Shown: positions 49,770-58,176, numbered from the stretch's first letter. The stretch: 64,000 bases of DNA from Rhodococcus sp. 4CII (GCF_014256275.1 NZ_JACCFE010000002.1:4630001-4694000), one strand, 5' to 3'. Translations and numbers: made by a program. Notes: generated by a model not told the origin, from the letters alone.

Positions 49770-51038
49770 GTGCGACATTCGGTAACGTCCAAGGTAGCCC
49801 GCGTCCTTCAAGCCGAGTTGGCTCTCGTCGACTCCGATCCGAGCAGGGTGTTCGACCTGCTGACGGTGGGGCGCGCATTGCTACGACGAGCAGAACTCGA
49901 CGACGACCTCGCCTGCAGGCGCGCGGCAACGCCTGCCCCCCAGGGCATCGAAGAACTCCTCGCGGTCGAACTCCCGGCCGTAGGTGAAGAACTCGGCGGC
50001 GCAGTCGTCCCGATCGACTACGGCACGTCCACAGAATTGACTGTCACTGCCGCGGATCTCGTTGCGGCTCTGCGCCGTCAGCAGAAAGCGGGACGCATCG
50101 TGGTGTCCGTGGAGGATGTCCGGCGGCTGTCCGGCGGCTTCTCGAAGGAAATGCTGATGGCGCGAGCTACCTACTCCGACGGCTCCGGCGAACGATTCGT
50201 CGTCCGCAAGGTGGCGCCGGGGCGACGGGCAGATGGCCTTCGTGCCGAATACGACGTCCTGTCGTCGGCGTTCCGCAGTGGCTGCCCTGTGCCGGAGCCG
50301 TGGTGGTATGACAGCGAGGCTCTCGGAACACCGGCGATCGCAACCTCGGCACTGTCCGGTACCCCCGCCGGCGACCCGAACGGCTGGCTTGCCCCTCCTT
50401 CCTCGGCTTTGCTCGCGACGGTGGCGCGAGCGGCCGCGCAGCAGCATCAGGTCGAGCTGGAGGCGTTCGATGCGAATCCATTGCCCCCGTTGATCTCCGC
50501 TGAGGACCGGCGGGAGGCGCTCGCCGAGCGAAGAGCGGTACTCGACGGTCTGTGGGCGGACGGCGACGATGCCTGGGCGCCGGCATTCCATCTGGTGCTG
50601 GACTGGCTCGAGTCCGCGATCCCCGAGTCGGCCGATCCGCCGGTGCTGGTGCACGGCGACTTCGGGCCCCACAACTTCCTGATCGAGGGTGACGAGCTCT
50701 CGGGCATCCTGGACTGGGAACGTAGTCACGCGGGACTTGCCGTGGAAGATCTCGCCTACCTCAGGCCCACCCTCGACGACGAGTCGTGGAACGCATTCAT
50801 GCGCGAGTACGTTGCAGCGGGCGGCCGGGAACCATCGGACGACGCCTTGGTCTGGTACATCGTCTGGCAGGACTTCTGGCGTGCGGTGTCCGCCTATCGG
50901 ATGCGCAGCCTCTTCCTGCGGAGCCCCGACCAGGTCCTCTACGGAATCTCCGGTCTTCTTCTCGCGCCAGGTTTCCTCACGAGCGCGGTGCGTTCGGTGT
51001 CTTCGGCGCACGCGGTCACGGGGGCACGCCCATGTTGA
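49770..51038 (+). CDS. APH-fold phosphotransferase with intact catalytic loop and N-terminal helical extension
   Basis: A 422-residue kinase-fold protein. The Brenner motif is canonical, LVHGDFGPHNFLIEG (catalytic Asp and metal-binding Asn present), and the DFG equivalent is ILDWERSHAG. Residues 1-90 are a helical extension (TSKVARVLQAELALVDSD, then DLLTVGRALLRRAELDDDL) that looks like a fused version of the small partner protein beside the other kinase (11712-12176); this is by eye. It probably phosphorylates a hydroxylated CoA ester or alcohol, as ACAD10/LvaA do. GTG 49770 is the start. The next gene overlaps it by 7 nt. Confidence 0.87.
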   Translation: MRHSVTSKVARVLQAELALVDSDPSRVFDLLTVGRALLRRAELDDDLACRRAATPAPQGIEELLAVELPAVGEELGGAVVPIDYGTSTELTVTAADLVAALRRQQKAGRIVVSVEDVRRLSGGFSKEMLMARATYSDGSGERFVVRKVAPGRRADGLRAEYDVLSSAFRSGCPVPEPWWYDSEALGTPAIATSALSGTPAGDPNGWLAPPSSALLATVARAAAQQHQVELEAFDANPLPPLISAEDRREALAERRAVLDGLWADGDDAWAPAFHLVLDWLESAIPESADPPVLVHGDFGPHNFLIEGDELSGILDWERSHAGLAVEDLAYLRPTLDDESWNAFMREYVAAGGREPSDDALVWYIVWQDFWRAVSAYRMRSLFLRSPDQVLYGISGLLLAPGFLTSAVRSVSSAHAVTGARPC

Positions 51039-52135
51039 CGCGCCTCGACGAGAGCTTGTTTCACCAGACTTCGGACCCGTTCGCCGTGGTGGCGACGCCG
51101 GATCATCGCTTCTTCGATCGCTATTGGTTCTCGGGTCTCGCCCCCGATGGAACGGTTGCCTTCTTCGCCGGAACTGGCAGGTACCCCAACATGGCGACGC
51201 GCGACGCCTTCCTCAACGTGCTCGTCGGGTCGCGTCAGCACAACCTGCGGGTGTCGACCGAGATCGATGTGCTCGCCGATGCCGCCGCCGTTAACAGGGC
51301 TCAGGTCGGTGGCTTCGCGATCGATGTCGAGGATCCGTTCCGACTGATCAGGTTCACGGTGGACGAACCGTCGCATCGTGTTCGGGCGGAACTCGCATTC
51401 GTCACCGAGCGTCCTGCCCACCTGGAGGTCAAGCATCGTGAAATGGCCGGGCACCGACTGATTCAGGAGCAAACTCGATACGACCAGGTCGGATCCTGGA
51501 ATGGGTGGGTTGAGGTCGAGGGGCGACGATTCGACGTCAATGACTGGTGGGGGGATCGCGACCACTCCTGGGGTGTCCGTGTCGACGTCGGCGGCCTGGA
51601 GCCGCCACCACTGTCGCGGCGTGTCAGCAGTCTGACGATCTGGTGCAACTTCTCGACCCCCACCCGGTGCGGACTCGTCCAGCTTCGCAAGTATGCCGAC
51701 GGTAGACCGCCCTACATCGATGGGCAGGTGTACGCGAATGACGGTTCTTCGCTGAGCGTTACGGCAATCGGTCACGATGTCGAGAGATCGCCCGGCGGTT
51801 GGCGCAAGGCCCGGCTGCAGATCACGCTGGAGGACGGAGCCGAGCTCGTCATCGAGGCGACTCCGCACCCGGACAAGGCATGGGCGAGTCGCGGTGGTGG
51901 CTACAACCGGGGATTCAGCGACGGACTCGGCTTCGGTGCCCGTCGTGGTGATGTAGTCGAGTACGACGTCTTCGACCTCGCGGACTCGGGTGAGGTGTAC
52001 TGCGATGGACTGCCGGTCGAACCGGGTCATCGGGAGAATTTGGCGGCGGTCACCGTGGACGGTGAAGCCGGGTTCGCGCACTTGCCGATCATGTGGCGCA
52101 GCGGGAACATGCAGCGCCAGAACTCGGCAAAATAA
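51032..52135 (+). CDS. CrtC/AttH-like (DUF7064/DUF7065-type) protein, paralogue 3 of 3
   Basis: A 367-residue protein close to 48546-49682: PDHRFFDRYWFSGLAPDGTV, GSRQHNLRVSTEIDV and WWGDRDHSWGVRVDVGGLE are shared nearly in order. ATG 51032 overlaps the kinase stop (ATGTTGA), which ties kinase and CrtC-like protein in a 1:1 layout, as in region B. The large open frame upstream to 50786 runs inside the kinase gene. The coupling suggests that the two act on the same intermediate. Confidence 0.78.
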   Translation: MLTRLDESLFHQTSDPFAVVATPDHRFFDRYWFSGLAPDGTVAFFAGTGRYPNMATRDAFLNVLVGSRQHNLRVSTEIDVLADAAAVNRAQVGGFAIDVEDPFRLIRFTVDEPSHRVRAELAFVTERPAHLEVKHREMAGHRLIQEQTRYDQVGSWNGWVEVEGRRFDVNDWWGDRDHSWGVRVDVGGLEPPPLSRRVSSLTIWCNFSTPTRCGLVQLRKYADGRPPYIDGQVYANDGSSLSVTAIGHDVERSPGGWRKARLQITLEDGAELVIEATPHPDKAWASRGGGYNRGFSDGLGFGARRGDVVEYDVFDLADSGEVYCDGLPVEPGHRENLAAVTVDGEAGFAHLPIMWRSGNMQRQNSAK

Positions 52136-52146
52136 GTCTAGGTTCC

Positions 52147-52168
52147 GATAGTCGAGTGGACTACTATC
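52147..52168. promoter_or_regulatory. GATAGT/ACTATC inverted repeat before the PEP-utiliser-like gene
   Basis: GATAGTCGAGTGGACTACTATC: GATAGT (52147-52152) and ACTATC (52163-52168) are perfect inverted half-sites 10 bp apart. The SD AAGGAG and ATG 52210 follow. Confidence 0.5.
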
Positions 52169-52209
52169 TTGTGTGAGCGACGCCACTCGGAGTCGCCGGA
52201 AGGAGAATC

Positions 52210-53949
52210 ATGGGCGACATCACACGTCCCTGGGTAGTTGACAACGAGTTGAGCACGCGGTGGCCGGTCTACACCCGCGGAAACGTCGGTGAAGTTTCTT
52301 CTACCGTTGCAACACCGCTCTTCTGGAGCATGATCGGTGGTCCGCCTTCTGAGCGTGAGTGGCAGCAGGCACTCGCGGAGTTCGGTGCATTCGACACCGA
52401 TGAGTTCCGCGACGGCGTGATCGACATCCAAGGGCTGGTACATGGGTACGTGTACCTGAATCTGTCGAACATGCGGACGTTCGGCGCCCGGATGCCTGGA
52501 GCCACACCTGATCTGATGGACCGCACTTACCTCGGAGACCGCGAAGCACCCGCCTACGTGCCGCATCCCGACGACCAGAGGCCTGAGTACACCGACCGGA
52601 TTCTGGCGACGGTCCAGCGCGTCATGAGTGAAACCGGTCGGCCCGATATCGAGGAACATCGGAAGACAGCGGAGAAGCTGCGCAGCGCCCGTCCCGACTA
52701 CTCGTCGATGAGCGAGGCCGACCTCGTCGCGTACCAACGCATGGTGATGCGCGAGTACTATCCGATGTTCACGCGCACCCACCTGCGCATGGTCTACGAG
52801 GGTTCCATCGTCACCGGGGCATTGGAAGACGCAGTGGCCCCGTTCGCCGACCCGGGGCTGGCTGTCCGTCTCACCGCGGGTCTTGGCAACATCGCCTCGG
52901 CCGCTCCGAATCACGCGATGTGGACACTCGGCCGGACGGTCAGGCAGAGTCCGGACCTCACCGCCCTCTTCGAACAGGGAGTGGTCTCGCTCGACGAGCG
53001 TCTCCGAGCCTCAGCCGTTCCCGAGATCACCGATTTCGTTGCCGCGTTTGACGAGTTCCTCTATGAGTTCGGTTCCCGTTCCACGCAGGAATGGGAGGCC
53101 AATGCGCGAACCTGGGAAGCATTCCCGTCCATTCCGCTGGGCATGATCGACCGGATGCGCCTTCAGGACGAGGACAAGAACCCGGTCGAGCAGAGCAAGA
53201 GGCTGCGGGAGGAGCGAGAGCTCTGTGTTGCCCAGATGCGCGACACACTCGCCGACCAGCCCGAACAACTGGCAAAGCTCGAGGCCGCGCTTCAGTCGGT
53301 ATCCGTGTACTCACCGGCACGCGAACAAAGTAAGACCAATACGATCAGGGTTCTGCACGAAGCCAGGCTGCCCATGGCCGAACTCGGGCGACGGTACGCC
53401 GATTTGGGAATCTTCGACCGTCCCGACGACATCGTCATGGTGCGCGAGGACGAACTGGACGAGTTGGTCGCTGATCCGCGATCCTTCCACAGCCTCATCG
53501 TCGAACGGTGGGCGTGGTTCGATCAGCTCTCCGAACTCGAGCCGCCGTTCATCGTCGAGGCCGGAAAGATCCCGCCGGTCACCGAGTGGCCGAAGAAATC
53601 GGACCCGGGTGCGGAGACCGCCGTGTCGGGGGACGTGTTGACGGGGCTGCCGGCCTGTACGGGTGTCGCGACCGGTGTCGCTCGCGTCATCACCGATCCC
53701 GAAGACGCCCCTGATCTGGAACCGGGCGAGATCCTCGTTGCGCCGCTCACCGATCCGGGCTGGACGCCGATCTTCACATCGGCTGCCGCAGTTGTCGTGA
53801 ATGTGGGCTCCTCCATGAGTCACGCGGCCATTGTCAGTCGTGAACTCGGCATTCCCTGTGTGCTCGGCGTTCGGCAGGCGACCAAGCGAATCGAGGACGG
53901 CATGATGTTGACGGTGGACGGTGGGGCCGGCACGGTCACGGTCCACTGA
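52210..53949 (+). CDS. PEP-utiliser/rifampicin-phosphotransferase-like protein lacking ATP-grasp, copy 2
   Basis: A 579-residue homologue of 39463-41091. It opens with RWPVYTRGNVGEVSST and TPLFWSM, the acceptor-domain signature, followed by ~450 helical residues. The C-terminal phosphohistidine domain is intact: NVGSSMSHAAIVSRELGIP with His538. No ATP-grasp region exists before it. It lies 74 bp after the CrtC-like gene behind an operator-like repeat, in the same direction as the intact APH kinase. Phosphorylation of a hydroxyl substrate with help of an ATP-grasp partner (34744) is the leading hypothesis. Confidence 0.85.
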   Translation: MGDITRPWVVDNELSTRWPVYTRGNVGEVSSTVATPLFWSMIGGPPSEREWQQALAEFGAFDTDEFRDGVIDIQGLVHGYVYLNLSNMRTFGARMPGATPDLMDRTYLGDREAPAYVPHPDDQRPEYTDRILATVQRVMSETGRPDIEEHRKTAEKLRSARPDYSSMSEADLVAYQRMVMREYYPMFTRTHLRMVYEGSIVTGALEDAVAPFADPGLAVRLTAGLGNIASAAPNHAMWTLGRTVRQSPDLTALFEQGVVSLDERLRASAVPEITDFVAAFDEFLYEFGSRSTQEWEANARTWEAFPSIPLGMIDRMRLQDEDKNPVEQSKRLREERELCVAQMRDTLADQPEQLAKLEAALQSVSVYSPAREQSKTNTIRVLHEARLPMAELGRRYADLGIFDRPDDIVMVREDELDELVADPRSFHSLIVERWAWFDQLSELEPPFIVEAGKIPPVTEWPKKSDPGAETAVSGDVLTGLPACTGVATGVARVITDPEDAPDLEPGEILVAPLTDPGWTPIFTSAAAVVVNVGSSMSHAAIVSRELGIPCVLGVRQATKRIEDGMMLTVDGGAGTVTVH

Positions 53950-53972
53950 CCGAGGGGGGAGCGGTGTGATGG

Positions 53973-54001
53973 CGGGCGGACGAGGAACTCTCGTCCGCCC
54001 G
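53973..54001. terminator. 12-bp hairpin between convergent genes
   Basis: CGGGCGGACGAG (53973-53984), loop GAACT, CTCGTCCGCCCG (53990-54001), between the PEP-utiliser-like gene and the opposing phosphatase gene. Confidence 0.65.
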
Positions 54002-54012
54002 GCCGAACACCG

Positions 54013-54723
54013 TCATTCGGTGAATCGCTCTTTCCAGAGCTGAATCGACTCGTCGGTGGCGCCGCGCGACCGCATCCATCCATGGACTCCGCCGGAGTGT
54101 GAGTCCCACTGTGACAGAACGCCTTCGAGGGCGTCGGGGACGGCCCCCCGCAGGTCGCGGTCGTGGGGATGCGTGCGGCCGAGTTCGGGAGCAAACCGGG
54201 TGATGCGCGCCAGGACGGCAGGCATGTGCTCGTTGGTCGACACGTAGTCGGCGAGGATGTCAGCGGGGTCGACGCCGGAGATGCGCAGCAGGAGTGCGAC
54301 GGCGACGCCGGTGCGATCCTTCCCCGCCGCGCAGTGCAGCAGTATCGGTCCGGGGGTGGTCGCGGCGATCTGCAGGAGGTCTACGAGCTTGTTGCCCGCG
54401 TTGGTGAGAATGCCCTGGTAGACGTCGGCGAGGCGCGTGCCCTGGCTGGGTGCGGTGACTTCGGCATCGGTCAGCAGAGAGACCTGGTGCACGGTGGTGT
54501 CGTCGGACTGCAGTGGGTGTGCGCGGGTAGCGAACTCGCGCGGGCTGCGGAGGTCGATCACGGTGCGGGCAGGCCATTCGGCGACGGCCGTGGGACGGGC
54601 GTCGCCGGGCGCGGGGAGTGCACTGCGGTACAGCACTCCGGTTCGCGTTCGCCGGCCGTCGGTGGTCGGGAGCCCTCCAAGGTCGCGGAGGTTGGGAAGA
54701 ACGTCGATGTCGGTCACTGTCAT
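54013..54723 (-). CDS. Tyrosine-type (PtpB-like) phosphatase in the phosphonate-type ABC operon
   Basis: A 236-residue phosphatase with HCAAGKDRTG (CX5R) and the N-terminal LPNLRDLGGLPT. ATG 54723 overlaps the permease stop (ATGA), so it belongs to the transporter operon. The P-loop Ala-Gly-Lys-Asp is the PtpB type. Its presence in place of C-P lyase or phosphonatase genes suggests that the imported compound is a phosphate ester or that phosphate release follows another step. A role in signalling is also possible. It is a homologue of 10941-11702. Confidence 0.88.
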   Translation of the reverse strand: MTVTDIDVLPNLRDLGGLPTTDGRRTRTGVLYRSALPAPGDARPTAVAEWPARTVIDLRSPREFATRAHPLQSDDTTVHQVSLLTDAEVTAPSQGTRLADVYQGILTNAGNKLVDLLQIAATTPGPILLHCAAGKDRTGVAVALLLRISGVDPADILADYVSTNEHMPAVLARITRFAPELGRTHPHDRDLRGAVPDALEGVLSQWDSHSGGVHGWMRSRGATDESIQLWKERFTE

Positions 54724-55529
54724 AGGAGCTTCTTTCTGAGATAGGAGGCGACGCGGTCGAGGGTCACCACGACCACCAGCACGACCAGGACGATCGTGAG
54801 GACATTTCCGTACTCGAAGAGCCGGAGTTGCTGGGTGAGTTCCATGCCGATGCCACCGGCGCCGACGATGCCGAGTAGCGATGCGGCGCGCACGTTTCCG
54901 TCGAGGACGAGGAGGGTGTAACTGGCGACGGTCGGCACACTCTGCGGCAGCAGGACCCAGCTGATGCGCTGCGATCGGGTGGCACCTGCCGCGGCGGCCG
55001 CTTCCCACGCCCGCATGTCCATCGTCTCGAAGATGTCGGCGAACAGGCGGGCCATGCCTGCCGCCGATCCGACGACGATGGCGAGGGTGCCGGCGAGCGG
55101 ACCCAACCCGACCGCGGAGACGAACAGCAACGCCCACATCAGTTCCGGGATGGCCCTGGTGACGTTGATCGATGTTCGGGCGGCGTGGTGCAACCACGCC
55201 TGCTCGAAGACCGAACGCGCGCCGAGCAGCGCCCACGGCAGCGCGAGGACCACGCCGATCGCGGTGCCGATGACCGCGATCGCGAGGGTCTCGCCCATCA
55301 ACGAGATCGCGGTGGGGAGGATGGAAAGGTCCGGGGGGAACATGCGGCCGATGAAGTCGGTGATGTTCGGGATCCCGTCGAGCAGTGCGGCGACGGAGAA
55401 CTCGGTGGCCTGCGCCGACCAGAGAATGATCGCGGCGGCGGCGAGTAGACCGACGCCGGTCTGCCAGGACGGGCGTCGCAGCGTGGCGAGTTCGGCCGTC
55501 GTCGGGGCCGAGGGGAGGTCCGTCTTCAT
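54720..55529 (-). CDS. phnE: Phosphonate/phosphite-type ABC transporter permease (PhnE-like)
   Basis: A 269-residue inner-membrane permease with about six hydrophobic segments, starting near residue 27 (GVGLLAAAAIILWSAQ). The EAA loop reads EAAAAAGATRSQRISWVLLP, as in the phosphonate permease family, and the protein ends GGIGMELTQQLRLFEYGN. ATG 55529 overlaps the ATPase stop (TGATG), with GGGAG 7 nt upstream. Complex with 55529-56317 and 56314-57201. Confidence 0.92.
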   Translation of the reverse strand: MKTDLPSAPTTAELATLRRPSWQTGVGLLAAAAIILWSAQATEFSVAALLDGIPNITDFIGRMFPPDLSILPTAISLMGETLAIAVIGTAIGVVLALPWALLGARSVFEQAWLHHAARTSINVTRAIPELMWALLFVSAVGLGPLAGTLAIVVGSAAGMARLFADIFETMDMRAWEAAAAAGATRSQRISWVLLPQSVPTVASYTLLVLDGNVRAASLLGIVGAGGIGMELTQQLRLFEYGNVLTIVLVVLVVVVTLDRVASYLRKKLL

Positions 55530-56317
55530 CACTGCACTCCCGCCAGCGCACGCGCCGGATCGGCGTACAGCAGTTCGAGGTCTGCGTCCGTGACGGACGC
55601 GGTGGGGAGATCGAAGACGAGTTCTCCCGCGCGCAAACCCACCAGCCGGTCCGCGACCTGTCGGGCCAGTTCCACGTCGTGCAGATTCAACACCGCCGTG
55701 AGCCCTTCGACGCGAGCGAGCCGTACGATGTCGTCGACGACGCCGCGGGCGACGACCGGATCGAGATTGGCGACGGGTTCGTCGGCGAGGAGCATGTCGG
55801 GTTGCTGCACGAGCGCTCGGGCGATGGCCACGCGTTGACGTTGCCCACCGGACAGGGCGTCGGCACGCTTGCGCAACTGGTCCTCGAGCCCGAGGCGGCG
55901 GACGGCGTCGACGGCGATCTCCCGATCGCGGCGCCGGACGAAGTGCACGAGGCTGGGTAGCAGCGGCTGGTAGGCGAGCCTGCCGATGAGCGCGTTCGAG
56001 AGCACCGTCGCCCGCTCGACGAGCTGGAACTCCTGGAACACCAACCCCACCCGGGCCTGCGCACGCCGCCTGGCGCGGCCGCGCAATCCGCCGCGATCGC
56101 TCCCGTCGTGCAGCACGCACCCCGATGTCGGTTCCGCGAGGCCCGCGAGGCATCGCATGAGCGTGGATTTTCCGGCGCCACTTCGGCCGAGCACCGCGAC
56201 GATCTCGCCGGGCGCCACCCGCACCGACACCTCGCGCAGCGCCGCCGTACCGTCCGGATACTTGTAGCTCACCGCGTCGGCCTCCACGCGGGGCATGCCG
56301 TTCTGGGTGGACGTCAT
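55529..56317 (-). CDS. phnC: Phosphonate/phosphite-type ABC transporter ATP-binding protein (PhnC-like)
   Basis: A 262-residue ABC ATPase: Walker A GRSGAGKST, Q-loop VGLVFQEFQL, signature LSGGQRQRVAIARALVQQ, Walker B MLLADEPVANLDP and the H-loop LNLHDVELA. The insertion LLPSLVHFVRRRDR before the signature is typical of PhnC. ATG 56317 overlaps the binding-protein stop (ATGA); the much longer open frame to 57379 runs inside that gene. Confidence 0.94.
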   Translation of the reverse strand: MTSTQNGMPRVEADAVSYKYPDGTAALREVSVRVAPGEIVAVLGRSGAGKSTLMRCLAGLAEPTSGCVLHDGSDRGGLRGRARRRAQARVGLVFQEFQLVERATVLSNALIGRLAYQPLLPSLVHFVRRRDREIAVDAVRRLGLEDQLRKRADALSGGQRQRVAIARALVQQPDMLLADEPVANLDPVVARGVVDDIVRLARVEGLTAVLNLHDVELARQVADRLVGLRAGELVFDLPTASVTDADLELLYADPARALAGVQ

Positions 56318-57201
56318 TTCCGCGACAGCTCCTCGAGGTTCACGCCGAGTTCTGCTGCGGCGTCCCGGAAAATGGCGAAGTCGTCCTCGCTGGCCTGCTC
56401 GAAGCTGGTCGCCCCCACGACACCGAGCGCGGCGGTGTTGTCGCTGCTTACGAACGCGTCGACGATGCCCTGCTCGAGTGCGGGGTCGAGGCCCTTGCGG
56501 GCGATGATCACCAGGGAAACGGGGATGGGTTCGGACTCGGCGACGATCTTCTGCGCACCGCTGTCGATTACACCCTTGTCGACCATCGTTTGGTAGGAGG
56601 AGCGTGCGTCCGCGGCGCAGTCGACGGAGCCTTGCTTCACCGCGAGTTCGGCGGTGTCGTGGCCGCCCGCGTAGGTGCCCTCGATGTCGGTGTCCGGGTC
56701 GATGCCCGCACGCTTCAGCAGAAGCTTGGGAATGTAATTGCCACTGGTGGAGCCGGCGTCGACGAATGCGACCTTGCGGCCACGGAGGTCGTCGATCGAG
56801 TCGATGCCGGTGTCGGTGCGGCACACGAACACCGAACTGTAGGCGGCGCCCTTGGCCACGACGAGTGGCTCGACACCGGCGACGGCCTCGGCAAGAGGGG
56901 TCGGGAAGGGGCTGAACGCGGCGACGTCGATGAGGCCCGACCGCATGGCCTCCACGATCGACAGGTAGTCGCTCGTCGGCTTCACCTCCACCGACTTGCC
57001 CGTCCCGTCCGCGATCAAAGAGGTGACCGGCGCGAACTTCGCTTGCAGGTCTGCATTGGCCTCCGCCGGTGGCAGTCCCACCCGCAGAACGTCGGGCGCG
57101 CCGTTCTGGTCGGAGGAGTCGCCGCAGGCGGCGGCACCGCACAGGGTGACCGCGCAGGCGGTGGCGGCCAAAGTGCGGCGCAGGGTCGGGTGGATGCTCA
57201 C
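56314..57201 (-). CDS. phnD: Phosphonate/phosphite-type ABC transporter substrate-binding lipoprotein (PhnD-like)
   Basis: A 295-residue exported binding protein. The N-terminal signal is basic then hydrophobic and ends at ..CGAAACGDSS, with Cys available for lipidation. Family segments are VLRVGLPPAEANADLQAKF, VEAMRSGLIDVAAFSPF and GRKVAFVDAGSTSGNYIPKL (shortened: GRKVAFVDAGSTSGNYIP). The STSG loop binds phosphonate or phosphite oxygens in PhnD/PtxB. GTG 57201 has AAAGG 8 nt upstream; ATG 57249 would overlap the operator. It is first in the operon phnD-phnC-phnE-phosphatase. Confidence 0.9.
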   Translation of the reverse strand: MSIHPTLRRTLAATACAVTLCGAAACGDSSDQNGAPDVLRVGLPPAEANADLQAKFAPVTSLIADGTGKSVEVKPTSDYLSIVEAMRSGLIDVAAFSPFPTPLAEAVAGVEPLVVAKGAAYSSVFVCRTDTGIDSIDDLRGRKVAFVDAGSTSGNYIPKLLLKRAGIDPDTDIEGTYAGGHDTAELAVKQGSVDCAADARSSYQTMVDKGVIDSGAQKIVAESEPIPVSLVIIARKGLDPALEQGIVDAFVSSDNTAALGVVGATSFEQASEDDFAIFRDAAAELGVNLEELSRK

Positions 57202-57247
57202 GGGCGGGGCCTTTCCGAGATGTGTCCGAAGTGATGCCCGAATATTC

Positions 57248-57363
57248 ATCTAGACAAGTAGCGTAAACCACGCTCGAACGTGTCGCGCAAGTGAATGCCC
57301 GTCGAACAGGTCTGATGCGCTCAACTGGCACGGCGGTCAACTCCGAAAGTCCTCTAGACTTGT
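57248..57363. promoter_or_regulatory. Divergent promoter with paired TCTAGAC operators
   Basis: ATCTAGACAAGT (57248-57259) flanks the phnD-like side, and CTCTAGACTTGT (57352-57363) directly precedes the GntR start (57367). The shared palindromic core GTCTAGAC-like sequence recalls the short TAGAC-containing operators of the HutC/PhnF class. Positions suggest that the regulator controls both directions. Confidence 0.65.
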
Positions 57364-57366
57364 CGC

Positions 57367-58122
57367 ATGCCGAGCACAAGGTCCGCGGGTCGCATACCGC
57401 TCTACCGACAGGTGCAGGACGTCCTCCTGCAGCGACTCGACAGCGGTGCCCTCCGACCCGGCGACCGCCTACCGCCCGAGACCGACCTGGCCGCCGAACT
57501 CAAGGTGAACCGGCTGACGGTCCGCCAAGCCATCGGTGAATTGACCCGGGCGGGCCGGCTCGTCGCCCGGCAGGGTTCGGGCACGTTCGTGGCCCCGCCG
57601 CCCCGACACTTCCCCATCGAACTCGCCGCCAGCTACATCAACGGACCCGATGGTCTCAGCGGGGCATTCGCATCCGTCGGCCGCACGTTGAGCGAGACGC
57701 CCGTCAGCAGTGCGATCGTGCTCGGCGGTAGTGCACCGCAGGCGGAGGAGTACTTGCCAGGTCGACGACTGCGTCGCATCGATTCCGTGCTCGCGGTCGA
57801 CGGTGAACCCTGGTTTGCGAACTCGGTGTGGATGGACGACCACCGGTTCGCCGGCATCGATCGGCACCTGCAGGACGGGGTGCCGCTGTACACCGTGTGG
57901 CGCGACGTCTACGGCGTGCGCTTGAAGGCGGCATGGCGGTCGTTCGCCGCGGCCGCGGCCTCGCCGCGCGTGGCGGAGATGCTCGGTGTGCCCGCGGGAG
58001 CACCGGTGCTGCTGCGCGACGGGCTGAACGTCGACGAGGACGGCGCTCCCACCATTTACATCAACCGGTCGTGCCGCAGCGACCGCGTGCGATTCGTCGC
58101 GAACTATCTGGAGGCGGACTGA
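57367..58122 (+). CDS. GntR-family (HutC/PhnF subfamily, UTRA domain) regulator
   Basis: A 251-residue regulator. The N-terminal winged helix has PLYRQVQDVLLQRLDSGALR and PGDRLPPETDLAAELKVNR (quoted apart), then LTVRQAIGELTRAGRL and GSGTFVAPP. The C-terminal UTRA ligand domain has RLRRIDSVLAVDGEPWFANS. It is divergent from the transporter operon, like PhnF of mycobacteria, which represses phosphate or phosphonate uptake genes. There is no SD; the operator lies 4-15 bp before the ATG, so repression of its own translation start region is likely. The ligand is unknown. Confidence 0.92.
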   Translation: MPSTRSAGRIPLYRQVQDVLLQRLDSGALRPGDRLPPETDLAAELKVNRLTVRQAIGELTRAGRLVARQGSGTFVAPPPRHFPIELAASYINGPDGLSGAFASVGRTLSETPVSSAIVLGGSAPQAEEYLPGRRLRRIDSVLAVDGEPWFANSVWMDDHRFAGIDRHLQDGVPLYTVWRDVYGVRLKAAWRSFAAAAASPRVAEMLGVPAGAPVLLRDGLNVDEDGAPTIYINRSCRSDRVRFVANYLEAD

Positions 58123-58176
58123 GTCGCCACGCTCGATGATCACCCGATGCGTTCCCGGTGTGACGTACGACATAGG

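Noticed and set aside
55529..57379. Possible 616-residue ABC ATPase fusion
   Set aside because: The N-terminal part is Arg-rich out-of-frame reading of the binding-protein gene; the ATPase starts at ATG 56317.
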